This document shows positions 32,232 to 40,581 of a stretch of 64,000 bases of DNA, one piece after another. Every line of letters begins with the position of its first letter. Positions within the stretch are counted from its first letter, which is position 1. Source of the stretch: Tautonia sociabilis (lineage in GTDB: Bacteria > Planctomycetota > Planctomycetia > Isosphaerales > Isosphaeraceae); assembly GCF_003977685.1 (NCBI RefSeq), contig NZ_RYZH01000001.1, forward strand, positions 62,001 through 126,000. The letters run 5' to 3'. The notes below the pieces were generated by a model, which saw only the letters and a list, made by a program, of their open reading frames with translations, did not search any database and was not told where the DNA came from. Both the position numbers and the translations under genes were made by a program.

Positions 32232-33284
32232 ATGCAACCCTTCGCCGACGTCCCCGCCGAACTCGAGCGCTACAGCCGCCAGATCCGCTTTCAGAATCTG
32301 GGGGAGGACGGCCAGCGGAATCTCGTGAGGAGCCGCGTGACCATCTGCGGCTGCGGCGCCCTGGGCACGGTGCTGGCCAACCACCTGGTTCGGGCCGGCG
32401 TCGGCTTCGTCCGGGTGGTGGACCGCGACTTCATCGAGACGCACAATCTCCAGCGCCAGATCCTCTTCGACGAAACGGACGTCGCCGAGAACCTGCCCAA
32501 GGCCGAGGCCGCCGCTCGGAAGCTCCGAGCGATCAACAGCCAGGTGACCATCGAGCCGGTCGTCACGGACATCGACCACACGAACATCCTGGACCTGGTC
32601 GGCGACGCGGACCTGATCCTCGACGGCACCGACAACTTCGAGACGCGCTACCTGATCAACGACGCGGCCGTGAAGCTGGGCAAGCCCTGGGTCTTCGGCG
32701 GCGTGATCGGCAGCGAGGGGCAGACGATGACCATCCTGCCCGGCCAGACGCCGTGCCTCCGCTGCGTGATCGAGACCAGCCCTCCGCCGGGCATGACCCC
32801 GACCTGCGAGACGGCCGGTGTGCTCGGGCCGGCGGTGGCGGTGGTCGCGTCGTTCGAGGCGGTCGAGGCGATCAAGATCCTCGCCGGCAAGCACGAGGCG
32901 ATCAACCGAGAACTCCTCATGGTGGACCTGTGGGACTGGTCCTTCCGCCGCCTGAAGATCGCCTCGCTCAAGGGGAAGGTCGACTGCCCCTGCTGCGGCC
33001 GTCGCGAGTTCGAGTGGCTGGAGGGCCGGATGGGATCGCACACCACCGCCCTCTGCGGCCGAAACGCCGTGCAGGTGGCCGTCCGCCGCGACCAGCCGCT
33101 CGACTTCGCCGAACTCGCCGGACGGCTCGCCCCGCTCGGCCAGGTTCGCCATAATCAGTACATGCTCCGCTTCGCCACCGAGGGGCACGAATTCACCGTT
33201 TTTCCCGACGGTCGGGCGATCATCAAGGGGACCAACGATATCGCCAAGGCGAGGACGCTGTACGCCCAGTTCGTGGGGAGTTAA
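32232..33284 (+). CDS. MoeB/ThiF-like E1 adenylyltransferase
   Basis: A 350-aa ubiquitin-E1-like enzyme that adenylates the C-terminal Gly of a sulfur carrier. It shows RYSRQIRFQNLGEDGQ, the nucleotide-binding GCGALGTVLANHLVRAGVG, D in VVDRDFIETHNLQRQ, the catalytic D in LDGTDNFETRYLIND, and a zinc site (CLRC ... CPCC). The rhodanese domain found in MoeZ/MOCS3-type proteins is absent. The C-terminal 80 residues (GRNAVQV, FPDGRAIIKGTNDIAKARTLYAQFVG) form a small extra domain shared by stand-alone ThiF-like proteins. Its adjacency to the carrier makes that its likely substrate. Confidence 0.93.
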   Translation: MQPFADVPAELERYSRQIRFQNLGEDGQRNLVRSRVTICGCGALGTVLANHLVRAGVGFVRVVDRDFIETHNLQRQILFDETDVAENLPKAEAAARKLRAINSQVTIEPVVTDIDHTNILDLVGDADLILDGTDNFETRYLINDAAVKLGKPWVFGGVIGSEGQTMTILPGQTPCLRCVIETSPPPGMTPTCETAGVLGPAVAVVASFEAVEAIKILAGKHEAINRELLMVDLWDWSFRRLKIASLKGKVDCPCCGRREFEWLEGRMGSHTTALCGRNAVQVAVRRDQPLDFAELAGRLAPLGQVRHNQYMLRFATEGHEFTVFPDGRAIIKGTNDIAKARTLYAQFVGS

Positions 33285-33312
33285 GGAGGGGGAGCGGGAG
33301 CGAAGGAGCGGA

Positions 33313-33740
33313 GATCAGAGAGCAGATCGGAGAGAGACGGAGAATCGCGGAGAGCAGATCGGAGCGGCGGAGAATCGCGGAGAGCAGATCGGAGCGGCGG
33401 AGAATCGCGGAGAGCAGATCGGAGCGGCGGAGAATCGCGGAGAGCAGATCGGAGCGGCGGAGAATCGCGGAGAGCAGATCGGAGAGAGACGGGGAATCAC
33501 AGAGAGCAGATCGGAGCGGCGGAGAATCGCGGAGAGCAGATCGGAGCGGCGGAGAATCGCGGAGAGCAGATCGGAGCGGCGGAGAATCGCGGAGAGCAGA
33601 TCGGAGAGAGACGGGGAATCACAGAGAGAAGATCGGAGCGACGGTGAATCGCGGAGAGTGGATCGGAGAGACGGAGAAGCGGAAAACTGGAGAATCGCGG
33701 AGAGCGGATCGGAGCGACGGTGAATCGCGGAGAGCGGATC
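33313..33740. repeat. 30-bp minisatellite array
   Basis: About 13 tandem units. The main unit is 30 bp (GGAGCGGCGG, AGAATCGCGG, AGAGCAGATC) in runs of four (33361-33480) and three (33513-33602). These are separated by 32-bp variants starting GGAGAGAGACGG (33329-33360, 33481-33512, 33603-33634) and followed by diverged units up to 33740. A minus-strand frame through the array translates to a 10-residue repeat but has no credible gene structure. There are no spacers, so it is not CRISPR. Confidence 0.92.
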
Positions 33741-33768
33741 GGAGATATTCGAGGCGAGGGAGGGGGTC

Positions 33769-34323
33769 ATGGCATACAGGACGATCGAAGAACTCCCCGT
33801 CTGGAACGCGGCGCTCGAGCTGGCGGTCGGGGTCTTCGATCTGACGAACAGGGGAGGGCTCGGGCCTCATGCGGGGCTGAGGGATCAGCTGGAGCGGGCG
33901 GCGGTGTCGATCTCGAACAACATCGCAGAGGGGTACGAGCGGGGCTCGACGGCGGAGTTGCTGACGTTCCTGTATTACGCGAGAGGGTCCGCGGGTGAGG
34001 TCCGGTCGATGCTCGCGATTCTCGAGCGGGGGACGGAGTGGTCCGCCATCCGGGAGGAGGTCGAGCGTCTGCGGCAGAGGGCACTCAGTATCTCCAGGCA
34101 ACTGGGAGCCTGGATCGAGGCGGTGAAGAACTCCGACTGGAAGGGGAATCGCTTCGAGAATGAGGCCACGCGCGACCGTCGGACGAGGGATGCCCGTCGG
34201 ATCGAGTTTCTGGCCCAGCTGAATGAACTCCAGGAGGCCGCTCGCCGGTCCTGGGAATCTCAGCTGCGATCCTCCTCCGATTGCCCTCCCGATCCTGATT
34301 CCCAGTCCGATCCGAATCGCTGA
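33769..34323 (+). CDS. Four-helix-bundle protein (S23/IVP family)
   Basis: A 184-aa protein of the four-helix-bundle family first known from intervening sequences of 23S rRNA genes. Seen are MAYRTIEELPVWNAALELAV, RDQLERAAVSISNNIAEGYERGS, FLYYARGSAGEVRSMLAI and a C-terminal helix with RQLGAWIEAVKNS. The last 50 residues exceed the usual 115-130 aa length and are hydrophilic. It is flanked by a minisatellite upstream and a CCTCTG-type tract downstream, and interrupts the sulfur-transfer genes. That suggests a mobile or recently inserted unit. Confidence 0.9.
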   Translation: MAYRTIEELPVWNAALELAVGVFDLTNRGGLGPHAGLRDQLERAAVSISNNIAEGYERGSTAELLTFLYYARGSAGEVRSMLAILERGTEWSAIREEVERLRQRALSISRQLGAWIEAVKNSDWKGNRFENEATRDRRTRDARRIEFLAQLNELQEAARRSWESQLRSSSDCPPDPDSQSDPNR

Positions 34324-34350
34324 ACCCGTCCGCTCGATCCTCCCCTTCCG

Positions 34351-34446
34351 CCTTCTGCCTCTGCCTTCTGCCTCTGCCTTCTGCCTCTGCCTCTGCCTCT
34401 GCCTTCTGCTTTCTGTCTTCGTGCTTTTTGCCTCTGCCCTCTGCCC
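34351..34446. repeat. Low-complexity TGCCTC/TTCTGCC tract
   Basis: Tandem CTGCCTCTGCC and CTGCCTTCTGCC units immediately after the four-helix-bundle gene and before the cysteine desulfurase. Noncoding in appearance. Confidence 0.8.
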
Positions 34447-34555
34447 CCCGTCCTCCACACCGCGTTCTCTTGCCGCTCGAATCGTGCCCGTGACCACCCG
34501 CCCCTCGAACCAGACAGCCTGACTCATCGAATCTAACGTCCCGGACACCGTTCCC

Positions 34556-35713
34556 ATGATCTACCTCGACAACGCCGCCACCAGCTTCCCCAAGCCCGAG
34601 CCTGTCTATCAGGCGCTGGACCGCTTCGCCCGGACTCAACTGGCCAACCCGGGCCGCTCGGGACACCGGATGGCGACCGAGGCGGAGCGGGAGCTCGACC
34701 GGGCCCGACACACGCTTAACCAATTCTTCAACGGAGAGGCTCCTGAGCGCTGGGTCTTCACCCTGAATTGCACCGACGCGCTGAACATCGCCATCAAGGG
34801 GGCGATCCGGCCAGGCGATCACGTGATCACGTCGGATCTGGAGCATAACTCGATCAGCCGGCCGCTTGTGGCGATGGAGCGGGCCGGAGCCATTTCGCTG
34901 ACCCGCCTGGCGTCGCACGAGGGCTACCTCGACCCGGACGAACTGCGGGCGGCGCTGACGCCGAAGACCCGCCTCGTGGCCGTGACGCACGCGGCCAATG
35001 TGCTGGGCACGGTGCAGCCGATCGAGGCCATCGCCCGGATCGTCCGGGAGGCGGAGGCGCTGATGCTTGTCGACGCGGCGCAGTCGGCGGGTGTGGTGCC
35101 GATCGACCTGAAGCGGACGCCGATCGACCTGCTCGCCTTCCCCGGGCACAAGGCGCTGTACGGCCCGACCGGCACCGGAGCCCTGTACGTCGGTCCTCGG
35201 GCCGAGCTGCGGGTCTGGCGCGAGGGGGGGACGGGAGGGGACTCCAAGCACCCCGTCCAGCCGGAGGAGCTGCCATACCGGCTCGAGGGGGGAACGCCGA
35301 ACGTCCTCGGCGTGGCCGGGCTGGCGGAGGGGGTCCGCTGGGTGGCCGAGCGGGGGGTCGAGACGAATCGGACGCACGAGGTCGACCTCTTGCAGCGGGT
35401 CGTCGACTGGGTCGAGGGGAACGGCGACGGCTGGCGGTTCGCCGGGCGTTGGGACCGGGATGCTCACGTCGGCGCGCTGTCGCTCATCCCGCCCGACCCG
35501 GAGGTCTTCCCGTCTCAGGATCTGGCGCTGGCGCTCGATTCGGGACACGGCATCGCCGTGCGGGCGGGCCTGCACTGCGCACCGTACATCCACCAGGCGC
35601 TCGGCACCTTTCCCGACGGTACGCTGCGGGTCAGCCCCGGGCCGTTCAACACGACCGAGGACATCGAGACCCTGCTGCGGGCGCTGACCGAGATGACCGC
35701 CGGCGTGCTCTGA
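34556..35713 (+). CDS. Cysteine desulfurase-like class V aminotransferase (SufS type)
   Basis: A 385-aa PLP enzyme that would move sulfur from cysteine to an acceptor as persulfide. It begins MIYLDNAATSFPKPEPVYQAL, with DHVITSDLEHNSISRPL, MLVDAAQSAGVVPIDL, the PLP lysine in AFPGHKALYGPTGTGALYVG, and the catalytic Cys in VRAGLHCAPYIHQALG, in the short-loop arrangement of SufS. RVSPGPFNTTEDIETLL closes the fold. It lies 1.3 kb after the E1-like gene on the same strand, so it could supply the sulfur for the carrier (inference); assignment to Fe-S assembly is equally consistent with the family. Confidence 0.92.
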   Translation: MIYLDNAATSFPKPEPVYQALDRFARTQLANPGRSGHRMATEAERELDRARHTLNQFFNGEAPERWVFTLNCTDALNIAIKGAIRPGDHVITSDLEHNSISRPLVAMERAGAISLTRLASHEGYLDPDELRAALTPKTRLVAVTHAANVLGTVQPIEAIARIVREAEALMLVDAAQSAGVVPIDLKRTPIDLLAFPGHKALYGPTGTGALYVGPRAELRVWREGGTGGDSKHPVQPEELPYRLEGGTPNVLGVAGLAEGVRWVAERGVETNRTHEVDLLQRVVDWVEGNGDGWRFAGRWDRDAHVGALSLIPPDPEVFPSQDLALALDSGHGIAVRAGLHCAPYIHQALGTFPDGTLRVSPGPFNTTEDIETLLRALTEMTAGVL

Positions 35714-35771
35714 ACCGATCCCACCCACACCGCCCGCCCCGCCCCGCCCCGACCGATCGATCGGAGGGCCA

Positions 35772-37046
35772 ATGGACCCGACCCAGGGACGACCAACCCC
35801 CGCCGATCCCGGAGTCTCCGATCCCCGACGGGGGGTGAGGCGCCGGGCGATCGCCCGGGCGGTGGTCGTCGCGCTGGCCATTGTCTCCATCGCGACGGCC
35901 CTCGCCGTCGGGTCGCGGAGGGATCCGGGCGCGCTCCGCGCCGAGGCCGAGCGGCTGATCCAGGGGGAACAGTACGACCGGGCCGATCGGCTGCTGGACC
36001 GGATCGAGGCGGCCGGTCCGCCGGCCCCCGAGGATCTGATCCTCCGGGCCCGGGTCGCCCTGGGGAGGGGGGAGTCGGAGCGAGCAAGGACGCTGCTGCA
36101 TCGGGTGCCGGACGATTTCCCGAGCATCGGGGTCGCCTGGCTGCGGACCGGGCAGATCGAGCTGCGCCGGCACCGCTTCCGGCAGGCCGAGCTTGCCCTG
36201 CTCGAGTCCCTGCGGCTGGACCCGAGCATCGACACGGCTCGCCGTGAACTGATCTACATCTACGGCTACCAGCTCCGCCGGTCGGCGGCGCGCGAGCAGT
36301 TCCTCGCCCTGGCCGACCCGATGCGGCTGCTGCCGTCGGAGGTGCTCGTCTGGTGCCTGCTCCACCGGACGAGCTGGAATCCGGAGGAGGCGGCGGCCAC
36401 CCTGGCGAAGGCCGTCGAGGCCGACCCGGAGGACCGCTGGTCCCGGGTGGCCCTCGTCCGGAACCTGATCACCCTGGTCCGGCTCGACGAGGCGGCCCGG
36501 CTGCTGGAGCCGCTGCCGACGTCGGACCCGGAGGCGATCGCCCTTCGCGTGGAACTGGCGCTGGAACGCCAGGACATCGAGGAGGCCGAGGCGATGCTCG
36601 CCGACGCCCCCGAGGGGCACCCGCAACTCGACTACGTCCGGGGCCGGCTGGCCCTGGCTCGAGGCCAATACCCCGAGGCGAAACAGGCGCTGGAATCGGC
36701 CCTGAAGGCGGGCCCGGTCGACGAGGAGAAGGTCCTCAGGAACCTCGCCCTCGCCCTTCGCCGACTGGGCGAGGACGATCGCGCCGACCAGGCCGGGGAG
36801 CGGGCCGATGCGCTCCGACGGCTCTACGAGCTGGTTGGCCAGGCCCTGGGGACCGATCGCTCAGGGGACGACGCCACCCTCTACAAGCGGCTCGGCTCGG
36901 CGTGTCTGGCCGCCGGGCTTCGGCCCGAGGCCCGCTCCTGGTTCCAGCTGGCGCTCGGCGAAGACCCGCTCGACGACGAGGCCCGGAGCGGGCTGCTCGA
37001 GGCCGAGGCACTCCCCCCGCTAGGCGAGGGCTCGTCGCCCGGATGA
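35772..37046 (+). CDS. Membrane-anchored TPR protein
   Basis: A 424-aa protein with one N-terminal helix (about residues 29-48) preceded by Arg residues, so the rest is probably outside the cytoplasm. At least eight TPR-like helix pairs follow, for example AEAERLIQGEQYDRADRLLDRI, GRGESERARTLLHRV, HRFRQAELALLESLRLDPS, and GQYPEAKQALESALKAGP, with a final LEDPLDDEARSGL-like repeat (read as GEDPLDDEARSGLLEAE). TPR scaffolds bind peptide partners; none is identifiable. It starts 58 bp after the desulfurase. Confidence 0.85.
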   Translation: MDPTQGRPTPADPGVSDPRRGVRRRAIARAVVVALAIVSIATALAVGSRRDPGALRAEAERLIQGEQYDRADRLLDRIEAAGPPAPEDLILRARVALGRGESERARTLLHRVPDDFPSIGVAWLRTGQIELRRHRFRQAELALLESLRLDPSIDTARRELIYIYGYQLRRSAAREQFLALADPMRLLPSEVLVWCLLHRTSWNPEEAAATLAKAVEADPEDRWSRVALVRNLITLVRLDEAARLLEPLPTSDPEAIALRVELALERQDIEEAEAMLADAPEGHPQLDYVRGRLALARGQYPEAKQALESALKAGPVDEEKVLRNLALALRRLGEDDRADQAGERADALRRLYELVGQALGTDRSGDDATLYKRLGSACLAAGLRPEARSWFQLALGEDPLDDEARSGLLEAEALPPLGEGSSPG

Positions 37047-37194
37047 CCCACGTCGCCTCGCCGGAGCCATCAGGCCCCGCTCCGCTCGGATTAAAGCGCT
37101 CCCGGGCTCTCGAAGGCGAGTCGGGAGCGGTGCGCACTCCCCCGCCAGGCCATCGCGCGTGGGATGGCGCCGCCCTGCATGTGTTGGAAAACGG

Positions 37195-37223
37195 TTGGAC
37201 TCCAGTGGAAAGACCCCTATGGT
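37195..37223 (+). promoter_or_regulatory. Promoter of the lipoprotein-DUF1559 pair
   Basis: TTGGAC and TATGGT separated by 17 bp in a locally AT-richer leader, about 175 bp upstream of the lipoprotein start. Confidence 0.5.
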
Positions 37224-37399
37224 TTCGAGTAGACTTCCTAATGACCTATCCCGTTCTGGGGTACGTTCCCTTTTCTCTTCCGTGCGATATCCGTCCGCAG
37301 ATCGATCCGCTTCGATTTGCCGGGAATCGGGCCAGTGGACACCTCACGGGGGATGGGTCGGCTACTTCATGTATGCATCCAGGTGGAGTTCATTCGTTC

Positions 37400-37582
37400 A
37401 TGAGTCGCCTCGTATCGATCGCCCTGCTGCTCGCGGTGTCCATTGGCCTTTCGTCCCTGCCGGGGTGCGGCGGTGGCGGGGACGATGGCGAAGTCCAGAT
37501 CTCTCCGGAAGCCGAGGCCGCCGATGACGCCGGTCAGAAGGCCATGGAAGAGTACATGAAGAGTGGCGGCCCTCAGCGTTGA
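37400..37582 (+). CDS. Small lipoprotein, 60 aa
   Basis: Begins MSRLVSIALLLAVSIGLSSL followed by a lipobox PGC, so the mature N-terminal Cys would carry lipid. The mature part is only about 37 residues (GGGGDDGEVQISPEAEAADD, then a short helix). It directly precedes the DUF1559 gene, a pair seen repeatedly in planctomycete genomes. The function is unknown. Confidence 0.8.
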   Translation: MSRLVSIALLLAVSIGLSSLPGCGGGGDDGEVQISPEAEAADDAGQKAMEEYMKSGGPQR

Positions 37583-37622
37583 ACCGCCTTCATTCCCACC
37601 CATGCTGCTCGGAGACTTTCGA

Positions 37623-38651
37623 ATGCATATCCGCCATCGTCGCGGGTTCACGCTGATCGAGCTGTTGGTGGTCATCGCGATCATCGGCGTCCTTATCGCC
37701 CTGCTCCTTCCCGCGGTCCAATCGGCCCGTGAGGCTGCCAGGCGCTCGCAGTGTGTCAACAACCTGAAGCAAATGGGCCTGGCGATGCACAACTATCACC
37801 AGGCCGTTGGCACGTTCGCCATGGGGAACGCCCGCGCCTATTCCAATCCGGGTGTGGCCACCGACTGGGGCACCTTCAGCGCCCACGCCATGATGCTCCC
37901 GTTTTTGGAGCAGACGCAGGTCTACAACGCCTGCAATTTTGACTGGACGGTCTGGTACGACTACGGCAACATCGTCAATCGGACGGTCTGGAACATCAAG
38001 GTGGCGAGCTTCCTCTGCCCCTCCGACCCGAACGCCGGCAAGGACCACTTCAACAGCTATCACGGCTCCTTCGGCACCGGCACCGATCCCTGGGCGACCG
38101 ACACCAACGGCATCTACGCCCCCAGGTACAACGCCTACGGCATCCAGGACATCCTCGACGGCTCGTCGAACACAATTGCCTACGTCGAGGCTCTCACCGG
38201 CGATTATAAGCAGTTGCAGAAGAAGTACCGCATGATGGCCTCCGGCATCGGTCAGCCTGGGGGCTGGAGCATGTACGACGCGCGTTCGAACATGCCGCTG
38301 ATCATCCAGCAGGCGCAGCAGTGTCTGCAGACCATGCTGTCCACCCCCGGCTCGAACTCCAACCGGGGTGCTCGCTGGCAGACCGGCTCGCCGGGCCTGA
38401 CCCTGACGAACATCATCCTCACGCCGAACTCGAAGCAATTCCCCTTCAGCGCCTGCCGATGGGATTGCAGCTCCGGCTGCGGCACCGACTTCGGCCACCT
38501 GTTCGTCCCCTCCAGCATCCACCCGGGCGGCGTCAACGTCATGTTCGGCGACGGCTCGGTCCGGTTCGTCAAGGACACGGTCAGCCAGCAGGTTTGGATG
38601 TCCCTGGGCAGCCGGGACGGCGGCGAGGTTGTTAGCGCCGACCAGTATTAA
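37623..38651 (+). CDS. DUF1559 prepilin-like protein
   Basis: A 342-aa protein with a type IV prepilin-like N-terminus: a short basic leader then GFTLIELLVVIAIIGVLIALLLP. A processing site after the first Gly is expected. It continues with AVQSAREAARRSQCVNNLKQ, the DUF1559 hallmark, and a C-terminal H-X-G-G-V-N-V-M-F-G-D-G-S-V-R block. Paired cysteines (residues 280-300, CRWDCSSGCG) may form disulfides. DUF1559 proteins are found in very many copies in Planctomycetes. They are probably surface pseudopilins and their roles are largely unknown. Start chosen as the ATG directly before HIRHRRGFT. Translation appears coupled to the lipoprotein upstream by close spacing. Confidence 0.95.
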   Translation: MHIRHRRGFTLIELLVVIAIIGVLIALLLPAVQSAREAARRSQCVNNLKQMGLAMHNYHQAVGTFAMGNARAYSNPGVATDWGTFSAHAMMLPFLEQTQVYNACNFDWTVWYDYGNIVNRTVWNIKVASFLCPSDPNAGKDHFNSYHGSFGTGTDPWATDTNGIYAPRYNAYGIQDILDGSSNTIAYVEALTGDYKQLQKKYRMMASGIGQPGGWSMYDARSNMPLIIQQAQQCLQTMLSTPGSNSNRGARWQTGSPGLTLTNIILTPNSKQFPFSACRWDCSSGCGTDFGHLFVPSSIHPGGVNVMFGDGSVRFVKDTVSQQVWMSLGSRDGGEVVSADQY

Positions 38652-38698
38652 TCCTTAAGGCGTCGGGCCCCGAGGCAGACGCCCCCGATGTTGCTGCT

Positions 38699-38748
38699 CG
38701 ACCCCGGCCGCGAGCCGCCCCGACGGCGCTCGGCCGGGGTCGTTCCGT
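38699..38748 (+). terminator. Terminator of the DUF1559 gene
   Basis: A perfect 12-bp stem (CGACCCCGGCCG with CGGCCGGGGTCG at 38731-38742) over a 20-nt loop, followed by TTCCGTTTG. It lies about 48 bp past the DUF1559 stop. Confidence 0.65.
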
Positions 38749-38971
38749 TTGTGGAAGGCCCTCCCTCGCGATCCGACACGGGGAGAGCCTCGAGGACCGG
38801 GGCGAGCATCGAAGCGGGTCGAGCGATCCCCTGTCGAGCGATCGGTGAGAGGAGCGACGCCATCATCGCTCGGTTCCCGAAGCGATCGATCGAGGAGGAG
38901 CCCCGGAGGGAGGCTGGAGGCGCCTGGAGGAGCGTCCTGTCGGGGAGGAGGGGGTCGGGGAGGCGGGGACG

Positions 38972-39022
38972 AAAAGTGGCCCGGGGCCGGGACGCCGCCG
39001 AAGCGACGCCCGACCCCGGGCC
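38972..39022 (-). terminator. Terminator of the BON-domain gene
   Basis: An imperfect hairpin of about 19 bp (GGCCCGGGG...CCCCGGGCC, 38978-39022) followed on the minus strand by TTTTC. It lies about 140 bp after the BON gene stop. Confidence 0.5.
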
Positions 39023-39160
39023 TCGGAAGTGCCTCCCCCCGCCATTGCGCGGGGCCCCGTCGGCCGATCGGTCCGTCCCCGGGGGCGGGGGCCATTTGGG
39101 GGCGTCGGGAAAACGCTCCGGTGGCCGCTCTCGCCGGTTCCCGGGGGCCGGGGTCCGATC

Positions 39161-39907
39161 TCAGTAGGCGAACAGGCCGAACGGGTAGGGCGTGAAGAAC
39201 GGCCGAGTGTAGTGCTTCTTGAAGTCGAGGAACCAGATGCCGTCATCCCACCGCAGCGTCACCGCGCGCCAGTCGAGGGGGACTTCCGGGTACGGATAGA
39301 ACGGGCCGATGTTCGGCCACGCCTGCCAGGGGTAGGCCGTCGGGTAGCCAACGGCCGAGAAGTTGGGGTAAGGGGCGTAGCTGGGCCACGCGTAGTTGGG
39401 GTAGCCGGGGGTCGACGCCTGGGTGGCGCCGCCGAAGCCAGCCGGGCCCTCGGGCATCGGGCCACCCATGCCGGCATCGCCGACGTAGGTGGCGCCGTCC
39501 ATCGCCGGGGCGCCCCCGAGGTACGAGCCGTCCATGACGGTCCCGGGGAGGTGGCCGCCGCGGGCGATCTGGTACTGGGTCTGGTCGAGCCCGGCGTCGG
39601 CGCCGACTCGGATGGCGTCGACGACGGCCGAGACACCGGCCAGGTTCCGGGCCCGCTCGATCGCCGCGGTGCGCTGGCCGTCCTCGGCGACGACGCCGGA
39701 GAGCGTGACCACGCCGTCCCGGGCCTCGATCGAGATCTGCTGGCCCCAGAGGGCCGGCACGGAGCGCAGGGCCGCGGCGACGGAGTCGGCCGTCTGCTGA
39801 TTCGAGAAGCGGTCCCCGGCCAGGGCCGGGCTCGCCGCGGCGACGACCGCGGCCAGCACGCCGGATGCGATCGAAATCCGTTTCTGCATCGCGATCATGA
39901 GATCCAT
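39161..39907 (-). CDS. BON-domain secreted protein
   Basis: A 248-aa protein with an N-terminal signal (IASGVLAAVVAAASPALAG, cleavage after ALA). A BON domain follows (about residues 35-100: ADSVAAALRS, ISIEARDGVVTLSGVVAEDGQRTAAIERARNLAGVSAVVDAI). The C-terminal half is rich in Gly, Pro and Tyr (YPNYAWPSYAPYPN, YPWQAWPNIGPFYPYPE). BON domains bind lipid surfaces in envelope proteins; the Tyr/Pro-rich tail is characteristic of planctomycete secreted BON proteins. Three in-frame ATGs lie at the start; the third, before QKRIS, gives the tightest signal peptide. Confidence 0.88.
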   Translation of the reverse strand: MDLMIAMQKRISIASGVLAAVVAAASPALAGDRFSNQQTADSVAAALRSVPALWGQQISIEARDGVVTLSGVVAEDGQRTAAIERARNLAGVSAVVDAIRVGADAGLDQTQYQIARGGHLPGTVMDGSYLGGAPAMDGATYVGDAGMGGPMPEGPAGFGGATQASTPGYPNYAWPSYAPYPNFSAVGYPTAYPWQAWPNIGPFYPYPEVPLDWRAVTLRWDDGIWFLDFKKHYTRPFFTPYPFGLFAY

Positions 39908-40260
39908 CCTTTCCCGCCGATGCCGACCGTCCGCCGGCCCGGGCGTCCAGCGGGAGGACGCCCGTCCCGGATCGCTCGCCGTCCCGGTCCCTCCGGACCC
40001 GGACCCGCGGCCGAGGCCAACCGCCCCGCGCCGAGGTCGAGGTCCCCGAGGCCCCCAGCCCCGGCCTCCTCCTGGCCGATCGCGGCCAGGGAACGCCCGA
40101 GGCCGATCGCCTCCCTCCGGGCCGATGAGCGAACGCTGGTGGTCTGATCGGTGCGCGGCAAACCGCGTCGGCGGAAAAAAAAACGGGGCCTTGCGGCCCC
40201 GATGAGGATGGAACGGGTCAGGGAAACCTGTCCGGGTCCCTTAACCCGATCGCGGAGGGA
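39908..40260. other. Intergenic region upstream of the BON gene
   Basis: Apart from the 40175-40201 terminator I see no gene or clear promoter here. Confidence 0.35.
40175..40201 (-). terminator. Rho-independent terminator of the 106-aa membrane gene
   Basis: On the minus strand a perfect 7-bp stem (CGGGGCC/GGCCCCG, loop GCAA) is followed by nine T residues. This is the cleanest intrinsic terminator in the window, about 60 bp past the stop of the 106-aa gene. Confidence 0.9.
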
Positions 40261-40581
40261 TTAGGGGGAGGCCGGGCCTTCGGGGGCGGACAAGACGGCC
40301 GGCGGCTCGGAGTAGTCGTGTCCGCCTCCCAGAGTCATGGCGATCAGCAGGCCGGTCATGGTCATTCCCGCGAAGAGACCGAACTCGGAGTCCTGGTGGC
40401 CGCAGAGAGCGCCGGCCACTCCGAGGCCGACGACCGCGACCACGAAGGCCCACTGGCCGCGCTGGGCCCAGCGCGGGGCGGCGAACAAGCGGGTCAGGCA
40501 CAGTGCCAACACACCGAAGACCTGGAAGAGAATGACCATCGAATCGAGGACGATGCCGAAGCGGACGAGAGTCCAGTCCAT
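40261..40581 (-). CDS. Small membrane protein, 106 aa
   Basis: Begins MDWTLVRFGIVLDSMVILF at an ATG preceded by AAGGAGGG. Three hydrophobic helices are visible (about residues 8-30, 42-60 and 68-85), with a short C-terminal hydrophilic tail. No family recognised. It is followed by a strong terminator, so it is probably a single-gene transcript. Confidence 0.75.
   Translation of the reverse strand: MDWTLVRFGIVLDSMVILFQVFGVLALCLTRLFAAPRWAQRGQWAFVVAVVGLGVAGALCGHQDSEFGLFAGMTMTGLLIAMTLGGGHDYSEPPAVLSAPEGPASP

Larger units (their letters stand above)
38652..39160. other. Convergent intergenic region
   Basis: Between the DUF1559 gene (plus) and the BON gene (minus). It holds two terminator hairpins and nothing else I can support; the long frames across it are low-complexity. 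Confidence 0.5.

Noticed and set aside
33313..33740. CRISPR array
   Set aside because: Units are directly tandem with no unique spacers, and no cas genes are nearby.
33315..33770. 151-aa minus-strand frame with a 10-residue repeat
   Set aside because: The frame exists only because the unit is 30 bp; no ribosome-binding site, and it ends in variable units.
39908..40174. tRNA or other small RNA gene in intergenic gaps
   Set aside because: No T-loop-like GGTTCGAAT sequence with matching acceptor stem was found by eye in any gap.
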